Position numbers and translations under genes: made by a program. A stretch of DNA of 64,000 bases, taken from assembly GCF_009389715.1 (NCBI RefSeq), contig NC_052395.1, positions 25,531,482 to 25,595,481 on the forward strand, written 5' to 3'. Positions 12,530 through 24,179 of the stretch are shown in pieces (positions within the stretch are counted from its first letter, which is position 1; each line of letters begins with the position of its first letter). A model generated the notes under the pieces. It ran no database searches. It was not told the DNA's origin and saw only the letters and a list, made by a program, of their open reading frames with translations. The stretch is from Phoenix dactylifera. Its lineage: Eukaryota; Streptophyta; Magnoliopsida; Arecales; Arecaceae.

Positions 12530-14922
12530 CGCCTCGTCTCCTCCGAGAAGTCCCCAACAACAAAGCTTCAGGTTCAGCTTTCTTCACAAGATCAAAGCGG
12601 GGGGGAAGAGAGAAGTCTCCTGAGATCTACTCAAGAGTTTCTCTCCGGAAAAGAGTGGAAAGGGAAAGAGGAGGAATACCAGAAAGGGGAGTTGGTGGTG
12701 GGTTCGAGGCTAGAACGTGGTTTATGTGAGGAGGGCACGGTTCTTTCTTGGCTTCGGAAAGTGTGGCCACCACTCGCCAGGGCCTTGTGATGCATGACGT
12801 CATTAGAAATTTTGATCAGGACCTCTTTTAAAAGCTTTGATCGTTGATGATAGATCGGCATGTGCGACTTATGAATTCGCTCTCCGTGATTCAAATGCTT
12901 TGGGGGAGAGGGCGAAACGCATCCATCTCGGGGGTGATTCGATCATGTGATTGGATAAATTCATATACAGGCAGAGAACAAACATCCGCTGCGATAATAC
13001 ATCAAATATTTTTTAAGGTTCGTTTGGTTCGCGGGAAGCATTTTTCCTCTTAGAAATATAATTTTTGAAAAATAAATTCCTAGAAAGAATATGCCTAGGA
13101 AAGTACTTTTGGCATGTTTGGTTGGTCATGGAAAAATTAAACAACTGTATGCCTTTTCAAACCACTCATACATACAAATAATGTAGCTTATTAGGTCGCC
13201 TCATTTGTCGTACAGTATTTCAACAACTAATTGTGAAAGAGTTACGATGGTACTCTACCTTCTCTTTATCATATTTTCTATTTTTTTTATACAACAGTGG
13301 CTCACATTCTATGGATGTGGATGCGGCCAAACATCTTTTTTTCTAATTTTTTTGAATATGCTTATGCTAAAATGATATGGTGTATCTGGCTTACCAAATA
13401 TATATATATATTATAGTTACGGATTTATTAAAAAAATAATAAATCAAAAATGATGCTTCATACGTTACTATAACATAGTGAAAAATGGTGAGACTAACGG
13501 CTACAAAGTTTTCTTTTTGAATAAAAATATCATTCAACCCAGGACAGGAGATGGTTGAATCAATATCTATGCTTTTTATTTAGATTATTTTTTATTTTTA
13601 CACACGAGCACTTTTATTTTATATGGAGAAAAAAATTATAATGCAAAACTTTCGAAGCAGCATTTGAGACTTGGATAATTGATGACATTCTAATGAAACA
13701 CAAATCTCTTATTTTGGACATATCTAAAGTGCAATATATTGTTGTTAAAAAATAATGCTCATTTTGAAAAGAGTGGTTCATTGTTTTTTTTTTTTTGGAA
13801 TCATATAAATGATGCACTAAAAGTAAATGTTAGGTGTTTAGAGGCAACCAAGTAAGAGCATGACTATGCTATGCACCATGAATCAAAGCTCATTTTTTTT
13901 CCATACGTCTATAGTGATGACCAAAGATTCTCTCGATGATTTCATCTTTTGGATTATTAAGCTCTTTATAAATTCAAGAAACTCCATAAATTGGAAAGGT
14001 AGCATGATTCTGATTCGGTCAGCATGGTTGCACACAGTCAATTTGATTTGATAAAATTAAATTTTAATCTACTTGTATATATATGTATGTGTATAAATGT
14101 ACGTATATATTAATACCGATTTGTTATGGAAAAATGTAAATAGTAAAAAATAACAAAGTAATACATGACATCTTTACCCATGAAGATAACAGAATCACTC
14201 TTGCTAGTGCTTAATTATATGTAGCAAGAATGAGATAAATAAGCTGGCTAAGACATATACTATACAAAACAATTAGTTTATAACAAGAAGTCGCGAGGAT
14301 AGATGGCTCTACACTTCTATGATTTTAAAATTGTGCCATAAATAAAGATATCTCTTGAATGGATCGTGCCAATACATACACTCCTATGATTTTATATTTT
14401 GCAAAAAAAAATTTATAAATTAGTTACAAAGACAAATTTATCAACTGCATATATAAAATTTATTGCCCGAGAGAAACTATGTATGTAAAAATTAAAATTT
14501 AAAATTCATAATTGATGGATAAGATTAATTCCCATATGCCAATTATTTTCTAATATTAGATCAATTAAATGCATCCATATGCGAGTTTTAATGCAATTTA
14601 TCCATCATTCAGATGGGTTCCTCTAGGAGAATCATAGAGATATTCTTCTTTTTTTTTTTTATTTTGTTGGTACGTCGTCTGAGGCGCTGGCGTAAAAAAA
14701 AAAAAAAAAAAATATCCCCGCTGTCGCTAGAATGCAATTGTACCATTGAATACTCCCATCCAATATAAGCCGTAGGACCGCATCACACCGTTAACTCAGC
14801 GCAGATTGGAGATCTCCATCCGATGGACACGATATTACTAGGAAACCTCACTAGTCCAACGGTCCAGATTCCCTTGTCCCGTAGCGCGAGACCGCTTGCT
14901 CCCAAAGTTTAGGGTTTTCAAC
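12530..14922. other. Intergenic between divergent FAX and DTW genes
   Basis: The first 260 bp, GC-rich with A/G-rich runs, is the likely FAX 5' UTR and promoter; a palindromic bZIP-type site TGACGTCA lies at 12794-12801. A truncated MITE sits at 13015-13137. From 13140 to 14700 it is AT-rich with no gene seen, ending in T-rich and A-rich runs near 14650-14711. Confidence 0.45.
13015..13137. mobile_element. Truncated Harbinger-like MITE, copy 2
   Basis: The sequence GTTCGTTTGGTTCGCGGGAAG begins the same terminal repeat as the elements at 199 and 19125. Similarity continues through CCTAGGAAAGTACTTTTGGC and CATGTTTGGTTGG, then stops. Only the left quarter is present. Confidence 0.65.
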
Positions 14923-14978
14923 ACTATAAATTTCGCCCTCCATTTGTCTAACTATAAATTTCGCCCTCCATTTGTCTA
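14923..14978 (+). promoter_or_regulatory. Tandem duplication of TATA segment upstream of DTW gene
   Basis: A 28-bp unit beginning ACTATAAATTTCGCCC and ending CATTTGTCTA occurs twice head to tail, perfectly (14923-14950, 14951-14978). Each copy has a TATA-like CTATAAAT. The second copy is only 29 bp before the first in-frame ATG at 15007, so the second TATA may give transcripts that start after that ATG and use the ATG at 15130. The promoter role is inferred from position. Confidence 0.55.
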
Positions 14979-15006
14979 AATGAAGGCAATGGCGTGAAGG
15001 TCGCCA

Positions 15007-16389
15007 ATGCCGGCCGGTTTCCCGACCGGAACCAGTTTCTCGGCGATCCGCCGCTCTCTCTGCTCCTTCCTCTATCCCTTTTCCATCCAAATTTCCAATC
15101 TCTCCCGAGGCCTAACCCTAACCCCAGAGATGGGGAGCCAGGGGCCCTCAAAGAGGCCCTTTTGCCTCGACTGCTCCAAACCTGCCCGCCTTTGCCTCTG
15201 TTCCCGTCTCCAAATCCCGCCTCTCGATAACTCGATCGCCGTCACCATCCTTCAGCACAGTTTGGAGAAGAATCATCCTCTCAATTCCACAAGAGTTGCC
15301 AAATTAGGGCTTAAAAACCTCGCCGTGATCCCTGTTACCGATGTAAATTTCCAAGCCCAGTTCTTGGTTCGCCCGCTGCAATTTAATCGAGAGATCAGGT
15401 CATCTCTGATCGATGGAAACTGCCAGGGGAAGCCGGATTCAGGAGATTCGAATTCTTTGACAACTCAGGTTGCTAGTAATGATGATTTGGGTCGGGGAGT
15501 TCTTGATTCTTACACCAAAGGTGAATGTGACAATCGTTGTAATTTTTCCCACCCAAAGAAACCTCAGAATCCTTCTGAGAAGCTCATTTCAGAATATTTT
15601 CCATCATCCCTAACAACCAATGCTTCAGTTTTGGAAACAGATATAAAGGATGATGTTGCTCGAGTTTCTGGATTACAGACCGATAAGCAAATTGTGCTGT
15701 CATCTATATCTGGATCCGAAGAAGATGCCCAGAACGAACCATTTCAATCAGAAAGAGTGGATTTTGATTGTATTAGAGATTGCAGAAAAGTCATGGAAGG
15801 CTCTGTCACAACAACCGAGGATAAATGTAGTGTAACTTGCTTCAGTAGTTTTCTCACAATGACTGTTGAGCGCTCTGCAAAGCCCAACATCAATTGGGTT
15901 TTAGAGACTCCCATTGGTAGAGCTGCAATTTCAAATGGTTTTATGGTTAGCAAGTTGCAGAGGAAGCAATTACAGGGAAGTGAGGTATTTCAAGACTTTA
16001 TGGAATTTGACATTGTCATACCTCCTGGCTCAGCCCTCCTCTTTCCAAGCGAGAAATCAATCAGTTTGGAAGCAGTGGATTTTGAGGTGAAGCATTTGCT
16101 TGTTTTGGATGGCACATGGTCAAAGGCAAAGCGGTTATACCACGAGAATCCGTGGTTAAAGTTTTTGCCACACTTGAAGTTGGAGTCAGGGAAGGAGAGC
16201 TTGTACAGTGAAGTGAGGCATCAGCCAAAGGCCTGGTGCTTGTCTACCATTGAGAGCATTGTTTGTGCCTTGAAGACACTAGGGGGCGATAAAGATGGGT
16301 TAGACAACCTTTTGGACGTGTTCGCGTCTATGGTTGAGGATCAGAGGCGCTGCAAGGAAGAAAAGTTCAGAGCAATGTCTTTGTCATGA
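15007..16389 (+). CDS. DTW-domain tRNA-uridine aminocarboxypropyltransferase
   Basis: A single uninterrupted frame of 460 codons. Four cysteines (C53, C56, C63, C65 in CLDCSKPARLCLC) form the likely metal site near the start, and the hallmark D-x-T-W motif is DGTW at residues 368-371, followed by AKRLYHENPWL. The C-terminal block SEVRHQPKAWCLSTIES is typical of the DTW family (TDD/DTWD2 proteins), which add the 3-amino-3-carboxypropyl group of SAM to tRNA uridines to make acp3U. The middle (about residues 140-290) is low-complexity and poorly conserved. The first 41 residues are basic and hydroxyl-rich, like an organelle transit peptide. A second start, Met42 at 15130 (MGSQGPSKRPF), gives a 419-aa form. 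No introns; the function is by family. Confidence 0.9.
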   Translation: MPAGFPTGTSFSAIRRSLCSFLYPFSIQISNLSRGLTLTPEMGSQGPSKRPFCLDCSKPARLCLCSRLQIPPLDNSIAVTILQHSLEKNHPLNSTRVAKLGLKNLAVIPVTDVNFQAQFLVRPLQFNREIRSSLIDGNCQGKPDSGDSNSLTTQVASNDDLGRGVLDSYTKGECDNRCNFSHPKKPQNPSEKLISEYFPSSLTTNASVLETDIKDDVARVSGLQTDKQIVLSSISGSEEDAQNEPFQSERVDFDCIRDCRKVMEGSVTTTEDKCSVTCFSSFLTMTVERSAKPNINWVLETPIGRAAISNGFMVSKLQRKQLQGSEVFQDFMEFDIVIPPGSALLFPSEKSISLEAVDFEVKHLLVLDGTWSKAKRLYHENPWLKFLPHLKLESGKESLYSEVRHQPKAWCLSTIESIVCALKTLGGDKDGLDNLLDVFASMVEDQRRCKEEKFRAMSLS

Positions 16390-19124
16390 GTGCATTTGTT
16401 GCCTTTGGTTCTCTAATTTTTCTAAGTTCATAAAAATTGTGGAGGTAGGGATGGAATCGAAGATTGAATGATCTTTGAATGCTTTCAAGTCCGGAGATGC
16501 TGCCATTGATGGGATAAGAATATGCCATACCAATTGCGGGAGCCTAATTCTTTACTGTTTCACTGATACCACTGCAGGTGATTTTTTTAAAGCCTGAAAT
16601 CGTCATCAATGATAGGATTCTAGATTGAAGGAAATAGATATTTAGTGTTTTATTTCCTTTTGAATGGTAGATGGATGTCTTTGATCTCTCGATTGTTGCC
16701 ATTTTTTTTAATTCCAAGTTGAAGCCCATACAGATTTTTCAGATTTTTGGCTTTAGAAGCAAGATCATCTGTTACTTTGTTGAGATACAAAAACATGTGT
16801 CGAATATAACTTAGAGGAAACGACCATTTTCGGCAATAAATGTAATTCTTGCAATGAAATTCAATTTTGTTTTTGGTTGTCTAATTAAATTCATCCTGAT
16901 GATCTAGTTCTGCCTTTAAAGTCCTCTTCATCCCTTCTTGAATGTTGTGTACCATTTACCTTGCCAATTTAGCAATGGTTTGTCGTTTTTTGCTCGTTGA
17001 GAGATTTATCTGAATGATGACAACAGTATGCAGTAACTTTGCATCAAATTACTATGCAATAACTTGCATCAAATTACTTGGTTGCGAAAAATTTGCTTAA
17101 GGATTCTGACAAGTCAGTTGAAGTTTTGGTCTATCTTATTAATCTAGCCAAACCTGTAATGGAAGTTATATGCTGCGTCTCTTGCTCTCGCTATTTGTCA
17201 TGGCAAGCCTGATTGGCCTTTTTAAATATGTCGACCTTCCATTTGTGAAGGTGAATCACAATACACTCTTCTGTCCTTGCAAGATGCTGCTCTGATGATT
17301 ATGTGAATTAAGCTAATAGTGATTGGATTGTGTGTAGAGGCTAGCAAACTTGAAATGTCTCTCATGGACTGAATGTGTTTTATCAAATTGTAAGTAGACA
17401 GGATTTATTTTTGGTTATTACCATGATGTGTAGAACATGAATGCTAGCTATGCAAATGGTACTGCTGCTAAGTGTATCTAGTTAACGAACAAATGAGATG
17501 GCTTAGCCTCATTGGAAGGTAGGAAGGCTAGTATTTTTTAATGAACTAGAAGGCATTTTTTTTGGAGCCAAGCTCATTCATCTTTATCTGCGAATGTGGG
17601 TATGGATCAGAATTAACAGTTCAGAAATTGCAGCATGGTTCAGAGATCTCACTGTGTCAGTTACTGTTTGGATGTGCTTTTGGAAGCACAGGATGTGAAG
17701 TTCTCTTTTGCATCTTCCATGAAATTAGTTCTCCTGCAAACCAGATGCAGTTGAATGGGACTAATTGGGTCTGCCTTGCTTTCATCACAGAGCCACACCT
17801 TCATTATACACTTTTTATGATTTTTATCTCCAACCCCTTTTCCACCCCAAAGCTACTGGTTTCCGGTGCTACCCTTCCTAACTTGGTGCTTGCTGTATCT
17901 TGTAATAACTAAACTTTCTAGACATTAGTCTACTTAGCAATGTTGTGATAACAAAACTTTGTAGAGACATATCAGATTAGCAATGACAGGAGCATGCTTG
18001 TTACTCAATCTTAAAGCTGAAATTTTTAGATGGTTAAAAATGGCATGATTATTTGCTGGTTATCATGTTCTGCTATCTTACATTTAGTGGTAATAGTTAA
18101 TCTCTTTATGTATGGCTGGGACAATAAAGAAAATCGAATACGACATGAGGTCTTGCCCTCGGGCTCGGAACTATGCGATCGTCTTCCTCTCTTTTTCTTC
18201 CTTACTGTGGCTCTCCTATTCCTATATCATTCAGACTTGGATGACCTCTCTTTCTCAGACTAGCTTGAAGACCTAGGCTTGTTCTGATTCAATAACAGTT
18301 GATTAATCTCAAAAAGAAGAAAAGATTAATTATAAATGATTTCCCTTGTAACCTAGTTAATAACCTAGCACAAATTCGTTCCCTTAATTTAGTTAAGTTG
18401 AATTTTATTGGCAGAAATTCTTCAGAATTCCCAGCAGAATCTGTTTATAATTGTACATGCCTGCCCCTTGTCCTTATTAGGAAGGCATTATCCTTTTTAA
18501 TTCTAAAGTCTCAGCTACCAGCTGCAATGTGTTTGCTCTCCAAAGTTGCCAAGGAGGGAAAAGCCACTGCAATGGACGGCATCTAGGATTCAATGAGTGA
18601 CAGATGGGTTAGGATTCCATGAGTGATAGATGGGTGGCCATGCATGTGAGGCTATTTTTGGCATCACATTTATTAAGCTTAACGATTTTGTTAGCAAAAA
18701 TACTTGCACGCGCCTTATGTCATGCATCCCTAACTTGTACCCTAAATATTTGAGCTGCATTTGACATCGCTCTCACTTTTCTTTTTAAAATAATTTCCGA
18801 ACAAAAATTTTATTTCTATTTTTTTTAAATTTTGATAACATAAACGTTTTTGATAGTCACTATTTTTTTTAACAACGGAACTAAGAAAATATTGTTTGCA
18901 AATGGGCCTAGAGATGGATGCACAAGGAAGAGACACTTGAGGATGTGCTCGATCTTGGCAAAGTTGACGTCCATTGCATGGGGCAGCTGGAGAAGGTGCA
19001 AACCAAGGTTGGGGACGAGTAGGAGTTGGAGTGGAGAGGGTGGGATGGGAAGTCACCAGAGACATTGGTTGGAGTTGGAAAGGAAGTCCAATGGACAGAG
19101 AATTAAGGTGAGTTCAAACATTGA
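16390..19124. other. Intergenic, no gene recognised
   Basis: Begins with the DTW 3' UTR. The rest is AT-rich, with short frames I cannot assign. A 27-bp imperfect tandem (GGATTC-ATGAGTGA-AGATGGGT) lies at 18588-18640. Near 18926-19018 a short frame reads EETLEDVLDLGKVDVHC and then stops; it is unrecognised and may be a captured gene scrap. Confidence 0.4.
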
Positions 19125-19605
19125 GGGCTTGTTTGGTTCGCAGAAAGCATTTTCCTTCCTAGGAACATGATTCCTGAGAAACAAATTCCTAGGAAGAGAA
19201 TGCCTAGGAAAGTACTTTTGGCATGTTTGGTTGACTATGGAAAAGTGACAAATTTCCAAGGTGCTTATGTTTGGTTGGCCATCCACTTTCCTAGGAAAGT
19301 TATATATAATTCCTATTATGCCTTTAATAGAAATTAGGTTTTTAATGCCTCTTTAATGCTTCTTTAATGCTGAAGGGACTTTTTGGGAAAAAGTAAAAAT
19401 GGAGTGATTCCCGCCTCATGGAAAAATAACTTTTCCATGTTTCTCATGGGAAAGACTTTCCCATGAAATGTGGGAATCACATTCCCATGGGAATACAACT
19501 TTCCCTTCTCTCTCTTTTGAAAACTCAAACCAAACAAGAGGCATATCATTACTTTCCCGTTGACCACACTTTTCCCCTTTCTTTTTCCGCGAACCAAACG
19601 AGCCC
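19125..19605. mobile_element. MITE, PIF/Harbinger-like, copy 3 (best preserved)
   Basis: The ends GGGCTTGTTTGGTTCGC and GCGAACCAAACGAGCCC form a 17-bp near-perfect terminal inverted repeat. The trinucleotide TGA flanks both sides (19122-19124, 19606-19608). The interior carries symmetric GGGAAAG/CTTTCCC and CCCATGGGAA words, so the element can fold. It is non-autonomous at 481 bp and is the best reference copy for the family in this window. Confidence 0.8.
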
Positions 19606-20440
19606 TGAGGGGAGTTTGGACACACGAGAGTTAGGATGCATGGAGGGAAGGAAGTCTGAAAAAATTACTTAAAAAAATAGAGATAAAATATTTTTTTAAG
19701 AAATAATGGAAGTTACTTTCAAAAGGATAGAAAGAGAGCAATAATTTTTTTTCATTGGAGTTTGTGTTTCTATTTAAAAAAAAAGAAATAGGAAAAAATA
19801 TACTAAACGGGCTTTTATCTTATAAATATTGAAAGGGTATTCCAATGCTTCTACTATTGCGGGATTTGGGAACGGTTAGATGCACGCAGTTTTATTTTTG
19901 TGTATAAAGAGAATGTTTACATGTTTTAAATCAGTAAAAGTTAAATCTTAATGAAGCAATTTTGCCGTTGCATTAATAACCCACCTCGTTATATATTGCC
20001 ATTTATTATTACCCACTGCTTGCAATTGATACATGCACGAATGGATTCACCATCACAGACAGTGCTCCTCTTCTGTCAACTATGTGGAATTCTTATTTTC
20101 TTACTTTGTCCTTATGAATCAAATACTCTTGTAACAGTCCTTGAATGTCCTTCATTTTTTTTTTCTTTTTTAATTTTTTTTTGAGGAAAAAAGGTCCTTG
20201 GGTCTTAGATAAGAAAAAGATTCAATAGTAGAACCCAAACCAATGACATTTCCATTTCAATGCATCACACTTATGAAGGCGTTGCTTTTAATTTGTCTAA
20301 GCCCATCTCCACCTAAATGGCTGGATTTGTTGCAACTAGTACCTTTAAATCCCTTTTCAAGCGAATTATATATGCTGTGATCAAATGATGCTCCTTAATC
20401 GGGTCATACCAAACAACCAACCCGACGCTTGCGGCCCTTG
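19606..20440. other. Intergenic upstream of ASPM promoter
   Basis: AT-rich, with A and T runs (19665-19800, 20155-20190). No gene, repeat end or RNA gene was recognised. Confidence 0.4.
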
Positions 20441-20444
20441 GCAT

Positions 20445-20453
20445 TATATAAAG
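20445..20453 (+). promoter_or_regulatory. TATA box of the ASPM homologue
   Basis: TATATAAAG lies about 150 bp before the presumed start region of the first ASPM exon (20598). Spacing predicts transcription beginning near 20480. The motif is seen directly; its use is inferred. Confidence 0.5.
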
Positions 20454-23400
20454 GCTCAGACAAACCGACAAATTACTTAACGTGCCCTCCGTTTCAAAGT
20501 TCATCCATGGTATTTCCCGCCCATGGCGTCCTGAAAGTCCAAGAAACACATTCCTTTCCTCAAGTCTCCCACCGTTCCACCCGCAAAGAACGAGATCATG
20601 GAGCGACGCCAGCGGGCGGAGCGGGACGACGGCCTCGCCTCCGTCCGCGTCGGCCCCAACCTTCCCCTTCTTCCGTGACGTCTCCAACTACAATACCCCG
20701 TCTTGCTTGCCAAACCTAACCCTGATCCATTCTCCTCTTGCGTCTTCTTCACGGCTCCTCCTCCTTCGGCCCCTCCTCCCATCCACGTTCCGCGCCGCGC
20801 TCCGCCGTTCTCCCCCACTCGACAAGGCCGCCGCCGCTTTAAAGCTCTGGAACTCGAGCAGTCAAGTCCTCCCAGAAGGCCCAGATCCGCCGCGAGAAAG
20901 CCCTGATATCCTTCTCGAAATCCGTCTCGCCTGGTTGAACTTTCTCTTCAAGAACCCTAAATCTTCGGATGCAATCATGGTGCTGGTTGATGATCGGCAG
21001 GACAGTCTGGCGCCAATGGAAAGCGTGAGAGTTGGACGGTGGTGGTGGGAGTGAGTGGTGAGGTGGAGGAGCGAGCGGGCAGCGGGATTGGCTTGTGGAA
21101 GGGTCCATTTGCTGATGATGGGACAGAGAAGGCATTCTCATGAGGCTCTCGTCACTGAAGGCATCGTTGCAGGATCTGCAGCTTCGAGGATATGAAAGAG
21201 AGGATGGAAGCGTATATAAGCCAGAAGGTCGCACTGAGGTTTTCACGATGATGAGCCAAGTTTGCAAGGTAAGTCTTTTCCATCACGGTTATGAACTTTG
21301 GCGAGACAGTTGTTTTTAGGATTTGGCGTTAGTAATATGAATACTCTAAGGTCGCAGTTTTGCATAAGATTTTAGTAGAATATAAGGCTTGTTGTGGCTC
21401 TTTCGATTAATTCTTTAAGATCTTGAATCACATGCGAGATAATGATCTTTTAAATGGGTTTTCTTTGTGGGGAATGCTTAATAACATCGCTCTCTCTGAT
21501 TCAGAGCCAGTTATTTCTTCATCCAAGAAGTAAATATTTGAATAAAATGTCTTCTGATGAAGATCTTTAGAGTTTTATAGGGACGTGCTTCCAGGGAGGG
21601 AGGAGTCTGGTTCTGATCATATCTGTATATGCGCATATTGTTACTGTATGATCTAATACGTTGGAAAATCTTTGCCAGTAAAGAATGCAGTTTGAATAAT
21701 ATATAGCTTAATAGATTGAACAGCAATAAAAGATACTATTTTCAGGTGACATTGCATCCATTGAAATTTGTTGATCATTCTGAAGGCTTCCTGTACACTG
21801 CAACCTGCAAGAATTCATGTCTAGCAACACAATGTGCACATCTGATTCCTAACCATTATAAGTTGAGAATGTAGCCGCTGCTTTCAATTTATAATCGAAT
21901 ATTAATTTCTGTTATTTTCTTTGCTACTTATTAGTCTCTAAAAAAAGAATTACAACTCCTGGAGTAGAAGTGTTAACTCAGATACATATTTAATGTATTG
22001 ATTTTTAATAATTTTAGAAGCAGCCCGGAGAGAAAATGTTCACTCAGATACATATTTAAATGTATCAATTTTTAAGAATTTTATAAGTACAACATGTCTT
22101 TTGGCTCTCAAGCCTTGAAGCTTCTAGCTTATATCCTTTTGTCCATACAACTTTTTCCAAATTCTCAAACTTGGTAGTCCAACTGCTCACAATTTGATCA
22201 AGTAATAAAGCAAAAGGTTTAGCTGAAGATGCATTTCTTTTAGTTCACGAAATTTATCCCTGGATCCAGTTTTGGCTAATATTTACCTCTCAGAATATAG
22301 ATGAAAGGAGATTGAAGATGAAGGCACATTGTCCAGTCGTAACTGATTTAGGTGTGAGAAAAGCGATTAGAGTACTTATGTGTTATCATCCGATGTGGCT
22401 TGCATTGGTTTGCATATTGTTTTTGGTGGTGATTCCTTGTTGCTTGAATGATGAAGGGAAATCAGATCAGGAGGATCTTTCTTAAAGATGATCATAGAGA
22501 AGCAATTCTTTGCACACATGGGCATTGCAAAATCATATGCTTATAATAAGCTGGTGAGGGCCTTTATAGGCCAGGTTACTTTGAAGCTCTGGGAAATATC
22601 ATTTTGAAGAGGCTTTTATTGCTTTAATTTCCCTTGACAAAGCTAAATGCGAAAGCTTGCTTCCTTTAAAATATGGAATTGATGGTGTTGATGTGGTTCT
22701 CTTTATTATTTTGCCCTCATTCTCATATAAAATCGAGCCATCAAGTTATCCATGGTAAGTCTTAAACAATAACACGTTTGTCTATCTGCAATTAATATTT
22801 CATTTTATGCCTTGACTGCTTCCTTTTCTTCCTTATATATTTCAGAGTTCTTGTCAGAGGTAATGCATGGAGAAGGTAATCTTCTTGCACACCTTGTTAT
22901 TCTGGGATATAAAGTAAACTATCAAGGTACTGTTATACATATGCTATTTCCTATGAGTCATATATCCTTGAGCTGTGGATTTTTCTTTTATGAGCAGGAC
23001 TGAAATTCATAATCAATCATTTCTGCAGTTCGCTTTCTGAATATCACTTCAATGTGAGAAATCTATTCAAAGATCTGCAAGATGAATACTGCTTTGCAGA
23101 TCCATTCAGCTCTTGCAATGTGATGCATCAGTACTATCGGTGCGCTACCTAATAAATATCCTATACTTGTAATTTAAATTTTCTTTAGCTTTTATCACTA
23201 TGGTGGTCTTTACATGGGCAGAAAGTGATGGCTCCTCGGATACTCGTAAAAAGAATTTGCACAATTGCAGTGTTGCCATGCAGTATCTTAAGCAGGGTGG
23301 GGTTCCATTATCTGATGGAGATGGAGTTCAGATAGTAGCAGAAGATATTGTCAATGGGGACAAAGAGCTAACTCTTTCCATCCTTTGGAATATGTTTGTT

Positions 23401-23964
23401 CACTTGCAGGTTTTTTTGTATTTTATTTTTGTCATACTAGTTACATATACTATCATTCCATTTAGATAGGATATTTTCTGTCAGACTGGTGCAATCTCTT
23501 CTATTACAAAATATGTCAAAATCCTTTCATAGTCTGCTTCTACATTGACATTATTTGTTGCCAAGATTACTGTCGGAGTAGAATAGTAGGGCTGAAGGAC
23601 ACTGTCCTTGTTGGCATTGATGTAGGTAATAGAGCCTTTGTCTGTATAGCTTTGAGATATAGAGCTTCCAGTAGTAGAGTTTTAATAAAGGTTGTTGTTG
23701 TTTGATAACTATATTTTTGAAGTGCTCTGAACTTTAACATCTGTTTGGTAACCAAATTGAGAGAGTGCTTTTAGTATCAAGAAATAACAATAAGGATATT
23801 GGATAGTTTTTCAATTATCTAGCTATTTATATTATCAAAAACTATTATCACAAAATATTTTTAATTTATAAATTATTTATTTTATTTTTAATCTGGATAA
23901 TATAATAAATAATAATTTTATATTATTATATGAATATAATAATATTATTTTTATATTATGAGCT

Positions 23965-24179
23965 AGACTTGGCTATACTCGAATGGTTCTCCACTTAAAT
24001 CTGGTTAAGTCTAAATCGGACAATGAGAGTCCTACATTGGGGATCCAAGCCGTTGGATGTGATTCATGCTGGACATAGTAGATCATATCCAATGGTTTGG
24101 ATCATCAATGTAAGACCTCCATCGTCTGATCTAGGTTGACTAAATTTGAGTGGAGATCTACTCGGGTATAGCTAAGTCT
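23965..24179. repeat. Foldback (long inverted repeat) element in ASPM intron
   Basis: About 100 bp starting AGACTTGGCTATACTCGAAT reappears as an imperfect reverse complement ending ATTCGGG-like TATAGCTAAGTCT, with a central loop near 24065-24080. Both arms contain the word TTGGATATGATC/GTTGGATGTGATTC and CTACATTG/CAATGTAAG. AT-rich sequence outside both arms (ATAATATTATT words) extends the palindrome. It sits in the 4.55-kb intron 23410-27964. No transposase; best described as a foldback MITE. Confidence 0.65.

Noticed and set aside
12323..12790. 155-codon open frame, plus strand
   Set aside because: Runs antisense over FAX exon 1 and its 5' UTR; it is a shadow of the GC-rich exon.
20482..21054. 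190-codon open frame as a separate gene
   Set aside because: It mixes real ASPM exon 1 segments with shifted-frame stretches; the ASPM-like sequence continues in other frames.
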